A DNA stretch of 64,000 nucleotides from contig NC_133030.1 in assembly GCF_048771995.1 (NCBI RefSeq), positions 41,788,001 through 41,852,000 on the forward strand. Reading direction: 5' to 3'. Of this stretch, positions 9,216 to 22,636 are shown one piece after another (within the stretch, counting starts at the first letter, position 1; every line of letters begins with the position of its first letter). The translations under genes were made by a program, and so were the position numbers. The notes below the pieces were generated by a model that was not told the DNA's origin, did no database searches, and saw only the letters and a program-made list of their open reading frames with translations. This DNA is from Taeniopygia guttata (lineage: Eukaryota > Chordata > Aves > Passeriformes > Estrildidae).

Positions 9216-12200
9216 TGTGTGGTTTCTCACTCCCACTGCATGATTTCTAGGCAAGACTTTCCCCTCCCTCTCTGCTTTCTAAAACTAATGGTCAGGGAGA
9301 GACTGTGCATGCCTCAATCCCTGCTCCTGAGAATGTCTTCTTCTGGTTCCTGGGTGGGAGTGTCTGCTGCTTGATGTCTCCTCTCTGGAGGCCTGGCTGG
9401 AGCTGTGCTTTCCCTGGTTAAGAGCCTAAGGCTTGCTTTCCAGAACAGATGCAAGGCTGAAGATAGCCCAGTGTGCACAGCCCTGTGTGACAGCAGGGAT
9501 GCAGAGACAATGTCTGAGATGTTGGTAGTCCTGCCCTGAAGTGGTGGTGGTGTACTGGGAGGCTGAAACCACCTGTTAGTACCTTTGCCCTGTGAGCGTC
9601 TTGAGGCATAAGGCTGAGGAGGTCTCTGCTTGACTCCAAAAAGCCTCATCCCCTTAGTGAGCAAGTTCTCCTGTGGTGTCTGTCAGCAGGGCTATGCCAG
9701 ACTAAGCTGTAGGATGTCTAGGGCTGGCTGGTACCACTGCTGTGGTGACAACTGCAGTACCTGGTCTTGCATCCTAGGAAGCTGTCAGAACTCAGAGCAA
9801 CCTACAGATGTGGGGGGAGAGCTCCCCAAGCTCTGCATTTACAAGGTCAATGCCTGAGGCTTGGTCAGCAGGACTGACTCTAGTCTTACTCTCAGGCCTT
9901 TGACAGTGCATTATGAGCTTTGGTTACCATGTTAAGAGGACATGGCACAACATATGTGGTGCATCTGTCCCAAATCCATCCCCCTGCTCTGCCCCACCCC
10001 CTCCTTCCAAAATTGCTTGCAAATAACTTGTTTTTCCTTAAGGTGTCTGGAACCTGTCACTGGCTGCTGCAGCCTGGTCCTGTTCCTGATGTAGTCTGGC
10101 TTCACTCCCTGTGAGCCTCCTAGGCAGAGGGGCCCTATGCTAGAAAGTTCTGCCGAACTTCTGCAGCAGCATCCTGCAGGAGAAAGGGGTGCTCGGGGTT
10201 GTTCTGTGGTGGGGCAGCCATGTTGAACCAGGATCTGGGGCATGCCTTAAGAAACCTTTTAGCTCCTTGTCCTTGGTGATGGTGGGATCTCACCACTGCC
10301 CATCCACTCCAGCATCTCTTCTGTGGTCCCAGAAGAGGGGTTCTGGGGCACTTGCTGTTTTGGAAAGGGAGGTGCATAAGGAGCAGAGAGCTGCCAAGTG
10401 GAGCTGTGTGCTGCTGCACAGAGCCCTGGGCTCTGTGTCAGGAAGTAATTGAAGTAATTAGCTGCCAGGGAGGACTCATCAATGAACTCCTCTAAGGGAG
10501 TGAGCTGGTAATTACTGCAGAAAGATTACCTAAGTCTCCAGACTGCTGGAGGCTGGAGATAGCTGCTTTCAGCAGCAGCGGTGGTTGCAGCAGCAGCTGT
10601 GAAAATGGATGGAAGACACCCCCACCCCATCCCGAGTGTTCCTGCTGTGCCTGAGTCAAAGGAAGCAGCAGGAAAGGTGGGTTTTCTGATAGTGGGTGGT
10701 GCCAACATGACCCTATTTGGGGGGCCATGAGGCTGGGGCAGACTGTGCCTGATGGCACGACTGGGGCATGTGTCAGCATGGTACAGCACAAGGGGTGGTG
10801 GGCAGGTGGGCATCAGGAGAGCCTGGGGGAGCCTTTGTAGTGTGGCCCAGTGCTCTACAGGGTGAAGGAATGGCTTCTATTTCACATCACCCAACTCTCC
10901 TTGAACTGGGAGTGGTACTGCATCACACCTGGCCAGTTGCAGGATGAACTGCTTCTGGGTACTGGGCTCCACAACCCTTTGCAAGACAATTTTTAGAAGC
11001 CCTGGTGAAGAGATCTAGGTGTAATATTTTCCCTGTCCTTAGCTGGATGCCTGGGTGGGGTATGGTGAGGAAAATAATACTTATTTCCCTCCCTGTGCCG
11101 TGATGGCAGCAGGCCATGTTGGATCACTGCCAGTTGGCACCACCTAAATGGTGAGTGCCTGTTCGTTACTGATGTAGTTTGTGGCTGAGCAGTTTAAATG
11201 AGGAGAAATTGTAGCACTTGATTGGTAAATGTCATGCTGCTATCACACTGAGCTGGTGCTGGGAGATTAAGTTTGAGGCAGGCTCTGCTGCTCCACATCA
11301 CACTTCCAGGCATGGGATGGTGAATCTCTCCCTTTGCACCTGGGCAGTGAGATTTAGCTCAGGTGTCACCTAAACTTCTTCACAGACAGGTGCTTCTAAA
11401 TACTGACCTCAGAATAGATGAAAATTAAAAGGTGACTGAAGAGCAGAAGCTGAGGAGTTGCAAAGCACATAGGGACCAGCTTTTTTTCTTACCTTTAGGG
11501 CTCTCCTCTGCCCTGCCACTAAGGCATCTCATTTGTGTCCATGGGATGAGTGTGGAAAGTGGGCAGTGCAGTGCAGCAGAGCCTGCCCAGGTGCTGTGGG
11601 AATAGTTGATTGTACCCGAGCAAAGCTTTGGGACATTTAGCTGAGTGTTAGCTCAAGCACGGCTTTGCCTCCACATTTTGCACAGGCAGCTTGTTTGTTG
11701 GTGCAAAGAGCAATAATGTTGGTCTTAAAAGCTCATCAAGGTGGCAAAAGGGTTGCATTTCACAGGATAGCTCCTGTGCTTTCCTGGGATCATCAGAGTG
11801 GAGAAGTAGCAGCAGCAGAAAGATAGAGAAGCCAGAGCCACCATTTAAAACTGCTCACATGCTGATGAGCATAGCAGCAACTCATTATCAAGAATATCTG
11901 TGTGGGGAGGGGAGAAAAAGATGAAAAGAAAAGGTGGGAAAAACCTGATCAGTTTTATCAGTCTCCTGCATAATTCCTTCCATAGGTCCAGACTACAGGC
12001 AACTAGTGCTGCCAAGCCAATTTAGTTGTTCAAACAGAATCTTTTTCCTCCTGTTACCCAGGGGTATTTGTGGGGAATCATCTGCCTCTGTCCCAGCAGG
12101 CTACGCCAGCCACTGCCACGTCCTGTTCCCTGTTCTACCACCTGCTCCGCCTCCTTTCCATTAAAATTCATCTCGTGCTGTGGCTGAAAGTGTCTTCTGG

Positions 12201-15200
12201 AGTCCAGCTGTGGCCCATCACTGCCCTGCCATTATGCTTCATGAATATTTTTTTACTGAACCAATTACCCAAACATCAGATCTGCCTTTTTCATGTTAGA
12301 GCAATGGCTCAGGCCATTTCCCTGGTTGCTGCCAGCTGAGGACCTCCCTCCTCGCTGCAGCAATTTCTGCTGGCAACACTTCATTGCATTTCCCTGCATT
12401 TCATCCCATCTCCACCACTCCCGCCTTCAAGGTAGCCCAGTTCTCTACTCTTCTTCTGTATTTCAAAACCTTCCTAATTTGTCTCATTAGCAAATTACAC
12501 TCTTTCCTATGCCAGCTTGCTAGTGAAAATAGGGAAGATCAGTCCTCATATAGAGGCTCAAGGATTTTGTCCTCCAGCCCAACTGATCTTCTAAAATATC
12601 AACACCCCATTAATAACCTGTCTTAGCTTTCTTGGACTGGCCCCCACCTGATAACCCGAACCTGGTTGTGGTTCCACCCCAGCAGTTTGGCCAAGTTCCA
12701 GATGCAGTGTTCCCAGTCTTTCCTCTTCTAGAAAACAAGTACACTGATGTGTAAGGCTATTTTAGCACAGTCAACATTTGGAAAATACTGCACTTTTGGA
12801 GAAAGTACTCAAGTATGAAAGCACTTTAGGAAGCAAACTTTCCTTTTTCTAGCCTAATACTGTCAAGAGTTTGGTGCCTATGCCTAGACTTTGATATAGT
12901 ATTTTGAGGCTGGCATTTCCGCAGATACTGCATTTACATTTGCATTTCATTTCTCCTCCCCTGACATATTCCTTTATTGATTTCCCCATCCCTTTGCCAT
13001 CACTTCAGTAACTGTAGTGCTGGGAAAGGTAGGAGAGCTGTGGCAGGATGGACACTCCTGCCACACTCAGGTGCTTGAGAATAAAGTTATATCTTCAAGG
13101 CACTTCCATAACTGGGTGAGTCTGGGCAGGGAGCCTGCCTGGGTGGCTGGAAGGACCACTTGCCCACTGGGCTGTCCCTCAGCTCTCTGTGCCAGGAGAA
13201 GGCAGCACTCTGACTTCTGTGAGAAACGGGGATTGATCCTGCCTGACACTTTGATTAAGCAATAAGATTTATTTAAAAATGAAGTCAGCAAATGCTGAAA
13301 GGATTAAAAACTGGTTAAGCGTTGTGTCTCCAAAAGTAAATGGATTGCAGAGTAGGGGCATTTCTGCTGGAAAACCTTCAGAGGATGGGAGCAAGTTGAG
13401 CACAGCCCTGCAGCCAGAAAAGCTCCTGAGCAGGAGTGGGGCCAGGTGGGGAGGAGAAGAGAGGCTCTCCCACTGTTGCCCCCATCCCTATCCCCATTCC
13501 ACTCTCTGGCATAGCTGGAGGGGCAGCCCCAGCTTCTCTGCTCAGGGGCAATCCTGCTGATTTTGGATGGGAAGACACAGACTCTGGCCTAGGAGCTCCT
13601 AAGTTGGATGCTTCTGACACTTGTTAGTCTTGAGTCTCCAAACCTTCTGAAGTACCATCAATGAGAATATTTAAATTGCATCTTCAACATACATCTACTA
13701 AGGGGCATTTGTGGTCCATCTGCAAAGGCCTTCCTTGCTTCTGAGATCCAGCCCAGACATCAACTAGGGCAAAACCAGGGTCAGCTCAGAAAAGCAGCAC
13801 ACCTGCAGATGTGGTCCCCAAACGTCCCTGTGCCTGGACACCACCAGGACATGGAGTGGAACAGTGGGGAGGGGACTGTATTGGTTGCAGTCCCTTGGCA
13901 CCACAAGGGATAGATGAGCAGTGGAGGGTGGTGCCAATACCCTCCTGTGTCACCCTCACTAACAAAGCCCTCCAGAAACATCACAGCAAGCCCTGTCACT
14001 CACCAGTGACCATGGAGACAGCATATGCCTTGTCCTCAGGAAGGTGCCCCCACCTAGTGCTCTGTCCCCTCTTGACAGCACTTGTCCTCTTGCCCCATGG
14101 GGACAGCTTGATCCCAGCAGTGTGTTCCAGCACGTGTGGCTACTGGAGTCTGTGGAAGAGTGAGCTGGTGCCTGTGTGTGCGGTGAGAGCAGAGGTAATG
14201 AAGCTCCTGATTTCCCAGCAGCTGATGCCTGCCTGAGCAATAGCTCTTAATTGGCTTCTCTCTGCAAAAATTCTCTCCCACCAGCCCCAGGAGAGAGGGA
14301 ATTGCCACAGGCTGTGCCTCCCCATGCTCTCTCCACGGCAGACTGTTTTTGGGGAGCAAAGAGTGAAAAGATAAACTAGGTGAAGAGATGCACTGCTATA
14401 TGATTTTTAAAGGGGATTTTTTTGACAGAAATAAAAATTTTCCCTGTCTCAGATAATTAGCTATTTCCTTACTGGATTGCTGTGAAGGAAAGACACTCAC
14501 TATGCTATTAAGTGAGCCCAGGGACCCTCTCTGCTTTTATTTCCCTGTGTCTCTTTTCTCCCCATCCTCCAGATGAGAGATGGGAGTGAAATAAAGGCAT
14601 TTCCATTCCACCAGCATGGTTGCAATCCCACCCCACTGATGGGTGCTGGTGAGAAGAGCAGATGGTGGCTTTGCCTCTGCAAGGGGCTTTGTCCTCCCAG
14701 GGAGTGAGGGTGCCGGGAGTGCAACTGTTCTAATAGTTTCCACATCAACCACCTTAGGGCTGACCCCAAGGAGGGGCAGGTTGGCTGGGGGTGTGTGGGA
14801 GGACCAGTGTCCTAGTGGATCCCATTGGCTGGGGACAGTGTCCCACAAACCACACCAGTTTTTTCCCCCTTCACCATCCTCTCACCTCATCCCTGTGGGA
14901 AGAGGAGTGAGATCCAGCATAGCCCCATCCCAGCATCCCCCATCAGTACTTCCCAGCTCCTATTTGTAGCCAGTGAGACTGTTTTGACACACCACAGCGC
15001 TTGCCGAGGGGTGAGCAGTGGCAGCAGAGCAGGTGACAGCGCAGATGTATTGATCGCTCAGAGCTGTGCTGAGGTGCTGGTGCTTCTTTCCTCAGCAGCT
15101 TTCTTCCTGGCTGCATCCCAGAATGAGGGAGGATTCAAAGGCCAACCCTGCCATTGGCACAGGCTTCATCCACCCTGTTCTCTGCTTCTGAAGAGAAAGG

Positions 15201-17534
15201 CCTACAGAAAGTGCTCACCTTGATGCTGTGGAGGTTACAAAAGGAGCTCAAGATGGAAGACAATGTATTTTCCACTGCTGTGAAAAGAAACCAAATCACA
15301 ATACACCTCAGACAGTGCTGCTCTGAGCTCCTGCCTGAGCAAGGAGCATCTCCAAGGCAGGGGAGGGATGGAGGGGATGTTCAACCAGTCCAGGTAGTGG
15401 GCCTGGCTTGGTCCCCAGGTTCTTGTCCTCACAGCAAGGAGGGCATCTGGGACACCTGGTCATGGCACTTCTGGCAAGCCAAAGGCCACACAGGGTGTGT
15501 GAAACAAGAGAGGGATGTTTGTGCACAGATTTGGGGAAGGGGGCAGGGAATGGGCTTTCTGGTCACTGTCCATGTTTGTCGTTCAGTGTCACTGGCTTAG
15601 GATGAAGGCTGGTAGTACTGGTGGGGCAACTGAGCCAGGGCATGGGCATTTGGGGAGTAGCAGGGAGGAGGGTGATGGTAGAGGGTTGCTGAGGCCAGGG
15701 AATTGAAAGACCTGTGCTGAGGGTGCCAGACAGTACATGTGTTCACAGGGACAGGCACCTGCAGCCATCTGGTGGGGAACTTGGTTACAAACAGGTGTCC
15801 CAATCATGAATGGAGAAGGAGTTGTTCTGCCATGTCATCGAACTCTTCAGTACCACTTGTTATTTTTTAGAAAGCTCTGGGATGCAGAAAAGGACAGCAG
15901 GTTGTGGTTACAGGACATCACTGTTTTACCAACCCTCCTCCACCTTCATCTCAAGAGACTCCAAAGTCTCCCTCATTGCCACGAGAGATCTCTTTGTTAC
16001 TGCTCCTCTACACAAAGATCATCTTTGCACTTTCTGCCCTCTGCATCACCTCTCACAGCAGTGATCTGCCAGGCTCCCTCCATTCCTTCTCCTTTCTTTC
16101 CTTTCTCCTGGCTAGACATGTTGCCAGGCCAGAACTTGAGGCTATTCCTCCCTCCCCCCAGATTTCTGAGTATCCCCTATGTGATCTGGACAATTACAGA
16201 GCTCTGCTGCTGACCTGAGGGTCTTGGTTGGGAGAGGGACCCCTTTTCTAGGAGGACAGGAGGAAGGGGGTGAAGAGTCACTTCTACCACATCCACTGGT
16301 AGTTTAATTTAATTTTTTTTAAGCTCAATCAAATTTCTGGAGTTTGAACCTTCCCTGACTGCTGTGTCTTGTTGCCTTTTTGCTCCCTTCCCTTCTGCTT
16401 AGGCAGCTACAGCAGACGCTCTGAGTCTATAATAAGTTATTCAGCAGTGATCATGCTCTTCCTTGGATTTAAATTTCCACGTGTTTCCCTTCAGGCTGTT
16501 TCCAACTAATTTCTGCATTTGCATAATGCCCCCCTTAGGGATGCTCTGGCACAGCCCCTTCTCCCCCGCTTTGAAAAGTTCATCAGAGATTCAGGCTATT
16601 AGCAGAAAAGACTCTAATTCTGTTGGCCCTTTAGCCCACTCCTTCCCCATACATCTCCAATTAAAAAAAGACAAAGAAGCAGTTAGGGGTTCAGAAGGAT
16701 GGAATGCCCATGGGAACTGGACTGAAGACTGCTGGACCCCCCACCCTTGGAAGCCCCTGGAGGGAACCAGCTAGAAGAATTATAAATTCAGAAGCAAACG
16801 CTGTATCTTATTGTAGATTCTCGTCTGGCAACCCAAATAATTTTGTCTTGACAAGAATCAGCAGGGATCCCCCACCCCTGCTGATTCTGGGGTACTTGAA
16901 GGGGAGGGCTTTAGCTGGGATAGCACTGAGCTGGGGGTGGTGGGGCTGGTCACTCCTGCTGCAAATGCACCCACAGACATCTCTCATGAAATAATACTCT
17001 TTCTTGGTTATTTGGAGGGATTGGGCATCCAGGAAGGCTGAGCACATGCAGGAGAGGGGAATGAAAACCATCATATGCATGCCAGTTGAGTCTGCCCCTT
17101 ATTACTCTTCTCGAAGGCCACCTCATCTCTTTTGGATATGCCAGCCCTTCCCTGCAAATTCTGCCTCTCTGTCCACCATCAGAAGCAAGATCTGCTTACT
17201 TCCTCCTCATATTTGTATTTTTCTGCCCCTCTTCAAGCAGATTTTATGCTTCTACTATACACAGATGCTCCAGTCTCTCTCCCTAATTCTTGTCCATCTA
17301 CACAGGGGAAAAAAAACCCCCACACCACCATCCTGCTCTGGGTGGTATTTGCCCACTGTGATCTATGCTGAAATACACCTCCCTCCAAGATACCCAGACA
17401 CCAGATAGATTATAACTTCCTTCAGGAATAGGATAAACACCTCCAGGTTTAAGTGACTGCAGCACTCTTGTGAAGCTCACCTCTTTGATAGCCAGCTCCA
17501 CATTATTATAAACAGAGTCTTTTCTCCTGCTTTT
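9216..17534. other. Intergenic DNA between convergent VRTN and SYNDIG1L
   Basis: About 8.3 kb separates the inferred 3' ends of the two genes. No conserved coding exon, tRNA or recognisable transposon was found on either strand. The open frames are short, lack domains and overlap in opposite strands. The only distinct structure noted is the inverted repeat at 16854-16888. The stretch from about 11.6 to 13.3 kb is more AT-rich than its flanks and could hold conserved non-coding elements, but this cannot be shown without alignment. Confidence 0.55.
16854..16888. repeat. Inverted repeat, exact 13-bp arms
   Basis: AGAATCAGCAGGG at 16854-16866 pairs exactly with CCCTGCTGATTCT at 16876-16888 across a 9-base spacer. 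It lies in the intergenic space downstream of both genes. No promoter or known RNA family is evident. Confidence 0.85.
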
Positions 17535-17540
17535 TTTATT
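17535..17540 (-). terminator. SYNDIG1L: Candidate poly(A) signal of SYNDIG1L
   Basis: TTTATT on the + strand reads AATAAA on the - strand. It is the first canonical signal after the SYNDIG1L stop that I noted, and it is followed by the T-rich stretch TGTTTATAATAATGTGG. Non-canonical signals closer to the stop cannot be excluded. Confidence 0.4.
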
Positions 17541-19109
17541 AGTTCTTCCATGTTAAAAAACATAATGGGAACTTTCAGACCAGCTTCTGTAGAGGTCTCT
17601 GATGCGCTTCTCTCTTTTATGGCTCAAGTACAATAGCAATTGCAGACATTAACATGCTTCTTTAGGATGAAATGTACATTTGAATGGCACCCAGCTGGAG
17701 GAACATGCTGCATCTCTTGTAAAGCTGGCTGCAGCCTGCCCAGAAACTCTGGGAAGGGGGTGAGGGATGCCCAGAGTCTGCCTGCAGTCTCCTGCACGTG
17801 GGGAAAAGAGGCAACAGGAGAGCCAGAGAGAGGAGGGATGGTCAAAGGCAGATGCTAGAGAGTGGGGGGTGAGGCATGGCTTCTTAATGCCAGCCCTTTG
17901 GGGCAGCCATTCCTTCATACCCACTTCTGAAGCATTTAATGTGTTGCTGAAAATATACAAATAAGCAAAAGTAAGATGTAGGGGGGGGGGGTGGTGGTGG
18001 TGCTTGTTATTTCCTTGTTACCAGAGGCTTTTGGATGAATGGAGATACCTCTCTCCAAGGTGGGAAGGAGTGTGTTGAGGTCATCCTGTGTCTCAGGCTC
18101 CTTCCACGTCTCTTCCTTCTCTGGATCTCGTCCCCTCACAAACAGCACTCCCACCCAGATTCTGCAGGTTTTGTCAGCCTTTTCTTTCCATCCCTCTTTG
18201 TGTGCAGGGCCCTGACCTAACACAAGGAGTGGAATCCTTCAAGGCCAGCACCCCTCCCAGGACACTTCTTAGGTAGAGATTCCATTACAAAACTTTTGAG
18301 GGCCCAGCACTCTGGGACAGCAACCTTATGAGGGCTCTGACTTGGGATCAGCATGGCAGTCACTATTAGCACAGAGAAAACCTTGCTGTCTCTACCAGCT
18401 TGCACCAACAATGGGAGAGATAGTGTGCAGCCACCAGCCTGTCTTCCTCTTGTGTTTCTGACTGGGGATAGACCAGCAACTGGGATGTTCTCCTGTGGAT
18501 CAGGGGTCTGTCTGCAGCAGGATGCAGAAAGCATGCTTGTTAGTCTTATCTGTGCTTTGTCCTCCTACTTCACTGCAGCTGAGGGGTCAGGCCACCCCAT
18601 GGCATTGAAGTGAGAATGTTCTCCCCATCACAGGAGTCTGGAGACCCCACCAGGACTCTGGCCTCCCAGAAGCAGCAGCAGTCGTTCCCTGGCACCATAT
18701 CCCCTCTTCTCTCTGTGTGTACCCTTCATGGGCCAAGCCTGGGCAAGTGATGGATCTCCCAGCTGTGGAGCTGAGAAGGGAAGCTGTAGCCCCAGATTAG
18801 GGTGGTTGCACCAGCCCAGCAGTGTGTGGTTTCTCTCCTGCACATCTTCCACCAGGCAAATGTGCTCCTCCTTTTCCCAGCAGCTAGGCTGGTGCCCAAT
18901 TCCCTGTTGTTAGATGGTCGCATATCACAGCCTCAGGGAGAACAGGAGTCTACTGTTTGTCTGAAAGAGCAAGAAACCTGCACAGGCCATCCATGCTGGG
19001 GCCCTGCTGTGCAAGCAGCCCTTGCAGGCACTGGTGCTCTGTGCTCCACAGGAAAGCTCAGTCCCAGAAGGGTCAGCGGCCAGGGATGGCAGTGACATGC
19101 AGGTGGCAG
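17535..19109 (-). other. SYNDIG1L: Probable SYNDIG1L 3' untranslated region
   Basis: This is sequence after the SYNDIG1L stop codon, running to the first canonical AATAAA on the - strand (17540-17535). A 3' UTR of about 1.6 kb would be normal for a brain-expressed gene. It contains a run of 11 G at 17981-17991 (C on the transcript) followed by TGG repeats. The 3' end is inferred only from this signal, so a shorter or longer UTR is possible. Confidence 0.4.
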
Positions 19110-19268
19110 CTACACGTGGCCCCCTTTCGAGAGATAAGCAATCAGTGCTACCACCACCCCGATGTACACTCCTGTGCCAATGGTTATGGAGAGCGCGGCA
19201 AGGAAGAGAGCTCGGCGGGAAGCTGAACTGGCCAGATGAAAATCTCCTTTGGAGACAGCCTTGCTGGT
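19110..19268 (-). CDS. SYNDIG1L: SYNDIG1L terminal coding exon (residues 190-241)
   Basis: The acceptor TTCCAG ends at 19269. The exon has 52 codons plus stop. It encodes the intracellular loop [10 protein letters not shown] and the second hydrophobic segment, and ends SKGGHV, matching the C-terminal half of the dispanin-like module. Confidence 0.93.
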   Translation of the reverse strand, partial: TSKAVSKGDFHLASSASRRALFLAALSITIGTGVYIGVVVALIAYLSKGGHV

Positions 19269-21746
19269 CTGGAAGGAGAAGAAATGCTTGTTGCTCACAG
19301 CTGTACCAACCTGGCCTTTAACCAGCATGCAGTTGTTTCATTGCTGAGTCAGTGCTTCTGGCCACTGCACCCCATGGAGGCTGGGAACAGACAGCAAGGT
19401 GTCTGTCAGTCTGGGAGGGCTCAGAACAGCAGTGCCACCTGCACACATCTCCCTGTGGATTTTGCCTCCAAGGGAAACACAGGCTTCAGCTACTTGTCTG
19501 AAAGCACCCATCTGGGCACACAGCCAGAGCTGTGAGTGGGTGGCTGGACTCTTTTAAGACCTCAGTGCATGGGGTGATGGCTGTGGTACTGACCAGATAT
19601 CAGTGCATCCTATACAGAAATGTAATGAGAGCTGCCTAGGCTCGGGGAGCTGACTTTTGATGTTATGGTCTGTTGGTCCAGCTGTGCTGCCACCTGATTT
19701 TTCCTCCATGGGGTTTTTAGGTGAAGCCTATTTGCTCTTGAAGGACTGATGAAACCAGAAGTGGAGACAGATCGTCATCTCTCTGGAAAAAGATGGCAAC
19801 TTCCAGCTTCTCTGAGTGCTTGGGGCATATTCCAATATCTCTTATTACCTACTACTTGAGTTCAAGTTGCCAGGTGGGTATCAATGCACTCAATGTGCAA
19901 AGACACCAAACAAAGATACGGTCCTTGCCTCAGTGAGTGAACAAAGGGGGTAGTTATAGAAAATGGAGCTAGATATAAATTGCCCCACCTACATCACCAC
20001 GTGGCGAGTGCACTGTGCTATCTTGCACTATGTGGAAAAATATGAAATCAACTCCTTGGGGTCCTAATCAATTAATGCTTCCCCTGCCTCTCACTAACTC
20101 TGTGCCAGGAACTCATATATTTTTCCACCTCTGTTCCTACCCTCTTGATTTAACTTCTTAATGGCTCCCCTCATCTATTCTTGGTACAGCAGCATCTGTG
20201 CAAATGTGGAGTAACTCCTCTGCCTCTTCATGAATTATTCTGGGTCAACAGTGATATAAGCGAGCCCAGGCTCCAGGCCAAGCCCTCAGGGATGCAGCAG
20301 CTCTTGTGAGCTCCAATGTGCATCAGAAACAAGTGCAAGAGAGGAGCTGTAGTGTGATATGGACACCAAGCTCCCCTTTATGTCCAGCCTCCAAAGCAGC
20401 CTGGCTCCTGTGGCATGACCTGCCTCAGTCTGGGTCATAGTGTAGAACCTTCACATTACTTCACATGGAGAATGGGAGGACAGGTGGGAAAATGCCATTT
20501 TCCTGAACCTGGCTGGAGGGTGAGAAGCTGGGCTAAGAGGAGACCCCCAGTTCCCTAAATAACAGCCAGAAAACTCAAAGGAAAAGCCTGGCCTCCAGTA
20601 ATCCACACCAGAACTGGAGGAGTTCCAACCCCACAGCAATTGTGGAGACATCCAGGAGCACCCTTTGTCTCAACCCTCAGAGTTACAGCCATGGCACAGA
20701 GATGAGCCTTAGATTCAGAAAGGTGCTGGTCACCTCCATGGGCTGCTGAGGCTTTCAGGGCCTCTGCTGTAGCACTTGGCACATGCAAGCAAGCAAAGGG
20801 ATTCCTTACCCCTTGGGAGAAGTAGAAGGCAGCAATCCCCAGGGGCCAGAAGCAACACAGCATGGAGAAAAGGGCCAAGCCCAAGTGGTCCCGGGGGGGA
20901 AGCATCAGGAAATGATCCTCGCTTTCGCTGTCGCTGGAGGAGTCGCTCTGCAAAACCAGATGGATTCAGCACATGCCCACCTCCCCGTGCCGCTCTGCAG
21001 GCTGCATCTCAGCACCTCGCTCCCAGCTCCCACTCTCTCCTGGTCCCATCACATGTTCTCATACAATTCCCACTGGCAAATTCAAGGAGTAAATTTCAAA
21101 AATATTTTAGACTCTTCAGTATGGTTTGATGAGGAACAACGTAGCTCAGCAAATTGGATTTTTGGCTCCCTGCCAGAGCAAATGCTGGGGGTCTGGGATT
21201 TCCCTGCATTAGAAAGAGTCTTAAACTGAAATATCTTCAGCTTTGGCAGAACTGACTGTTTGTCAGCTTAACCAAACTTAAACAGAATGACTTATCCCCA
21301 TTAGAGTCTAGGAGATCAATATCTTGCTAAACTAATTTAGGAAGTGAGGGAAAGCATTTGAATTGGAGCCTCCACTGCAGGGGCAGCATGCCCTGTCCCC
21401 TTAGTGAGCCACTGCTCAGTGGCTGTGCTGAGCCCTCTCGCCTTTGGGCACCGCTGGGCCAGCCTCAGACCACCCTGCAAGTGACATGTCTTGGTGGGGA
21501 AGGGACACAGAGGTCGGGACATCCCTGCTGCCATCTGAAACAGGCTACATCACCAACACCAAAAGAAGCAGAGCTGTGCTGGGCCATCAGGCATCAGCTC
21601 CAGTGAGCTCTGGGACCCTCTCCCACCTCTCAAGATCCTGGATGATGTTTCCCAGCCTTGGCACCACTTCAAGCCATAGAGGAGCACAGGACAGCAATGA
21701 GGCTGCTTTGTCAGCTCTCATTCTTCCTGTGCAGGATTCATCCTGT

Positions 21747-21793
<47 letters not shown>

Positions 21794-22636
21794 TTTCTCT
21801 CAGCTGCTGCCATCAGGCATGTGAATTTTGCTGTTATGCAAGAATTGCTGTTTCTTTTTAGCTTGAATGCCACAGCAGCGGCAGGCTGCCCTTCTCAAAG
21901 CATTCCCATTTCCCAAGGGTCTCACAGAGACCCATCTCCCTTTTGCTCTCAGCAGCTGGCAGCCAGGCTTCTCTTAGGGAAGCTGACCTCTTTGTGAGGT
22001 CAGCAGTGAGGAAAAAGGAGCAGAAGCAATAAGGAGGAAGAAGAAATATTGGGTGCACAGGGAGGCTGGTGAGGCAGGAGATGGTAGGATTGGGGTGGGG
22101 GGGGGAGTTCTGGGTTAAAAAGGGAGAATAAATTATCAAGAATTTGAGCCAATGTCCAGAAAGAATAACCACAGGAGTTTAGTGCTATCCTACCTGTCCA
22201 AGCTCACCTCATACTCCTGGAGCTCCTCTTCCTCGACCTCATAGGAAACAGTTTGGATACGGATATCACTCTCTACCAGGCAGGACCCTTGTGCCTCTTG
22301 CCCTTCAGGAGCTTCAGATGAAGACTCTTTGCTTTCTGTAAAAGTGGTCTCGCAGCTTTCCATCTTGCTGTCCTTAGCCTTGAGAGCAGTCTCATCCTTC
22401 ACAAGGATGAAACTGGGGCCGTACAAAGCTTCAACAGCCAGCTGCAGGGAACTGGCATCCAGCAGCTGGTGAGTCCTGGCACCACCAGTGTTTTGGAATA
22501 TGTAGGAATACAGTTTCCCTTGGCAGTGATGACTGGGGTAGTCCTGGCTGTGATGCTGGTGGTAAGAATAGCTGCTGCGAAGGTGGCCATTGGATTTGGC
22601 CAAGAGCGGGTTTTGGAGCTCACGCACGCTTTCCAT
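19110..22636 (-). CDS. SYNDIG1L: SYNDIG1L (capucin), three coding exons, 241 residues
   Basis: The exons 22636-22208, 20947-20810 and 19268-19110 join with both introns in phase 0. Their lengths are 429, 138 and 159 bases, and the result is a 241-residue protein, about the size of mammalian SYNDIG1L. Known proteins of this kind are striatum-enriched and Golgi-associated, related to the AMPA-receptor-associated protein SYNDIG1. Residues 1-143 are a soluble, variable N-terminal region that begins [15 protein letters not shown] and ends in a glutamate-rich stretch. Residues 144-154 are a Ser/Asp/Glu cluster. Residues 161-241 form the CD225/dispanin-like module: [21 protein letters not shown] and the following first membrane segment, a short cytosolic loop with [14 protein letters not shown], then a second hydrophobic segment at about 210-235. 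The start codon has A at -3 and G at +4. All splice sites are GT/AG. The frame is intact and identification is firm. Confidence 0.95.
19269..20809 (-). other. SYNDIG1L: SYNDIG1L intron between coding exons 2 and 3
   Basis: This 1.5-kb GT/AG phase-0 intron has no recognised gene, repeat array or RNA inside it. The stretch from about 19.9 to 20.3 kb is AT-richer than the rest. Confidence 0.7.
20810..20947 (-). CDS. SYNDIG1L: SYNDIG1L coding exon 2 (residues 144-189)
   Basis: The acceptor TTTTGCAG ends at 20948 and the donor GTAAGG starts at 20809, giving 46 codons exactly. The exon encodes the Ser/Asp/Glu cluster and the first membrane segment ([21 protein letters not shown]), the most conserved part of the family. 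Confidence 0.93.
20948..22207 (-). other. SYNDIG1L: SYNDIG1L intron between coding exons 1 and 2
   Basis: This 1.26-kb GT/AG phase-0 intron contains the pure (TA)20 microsatellite at 21750-21789 and no recognised gene. Confidence 0.7.
21750..21789. repeat. (TA)20 microsatellite
   Basis: An uninterrupted alternation of T and A covers 40 bases inside a SYNDIG1L intron. Perfect TA arrays of this length are usually highly variable in copy number and can extrude cruciforms. Confidence 0.97.
22208..22636 (-). CDS. SYNDIG1L: SYNDIG1L coding exon 1 (residues 1-143)
   Basis: It begins at the ATG at 22636-22634 and ends before the donor GTGAGC (22207-22202), after the codons for QEYE. A C/T-rich tract and CGCAG acceptor put the 5' edge of this exon at 22666, so only 30 bases of 5' UTR lie in it. 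The transcript must therefore have at least one upstream untranslated exon. Confidence 0.9.
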
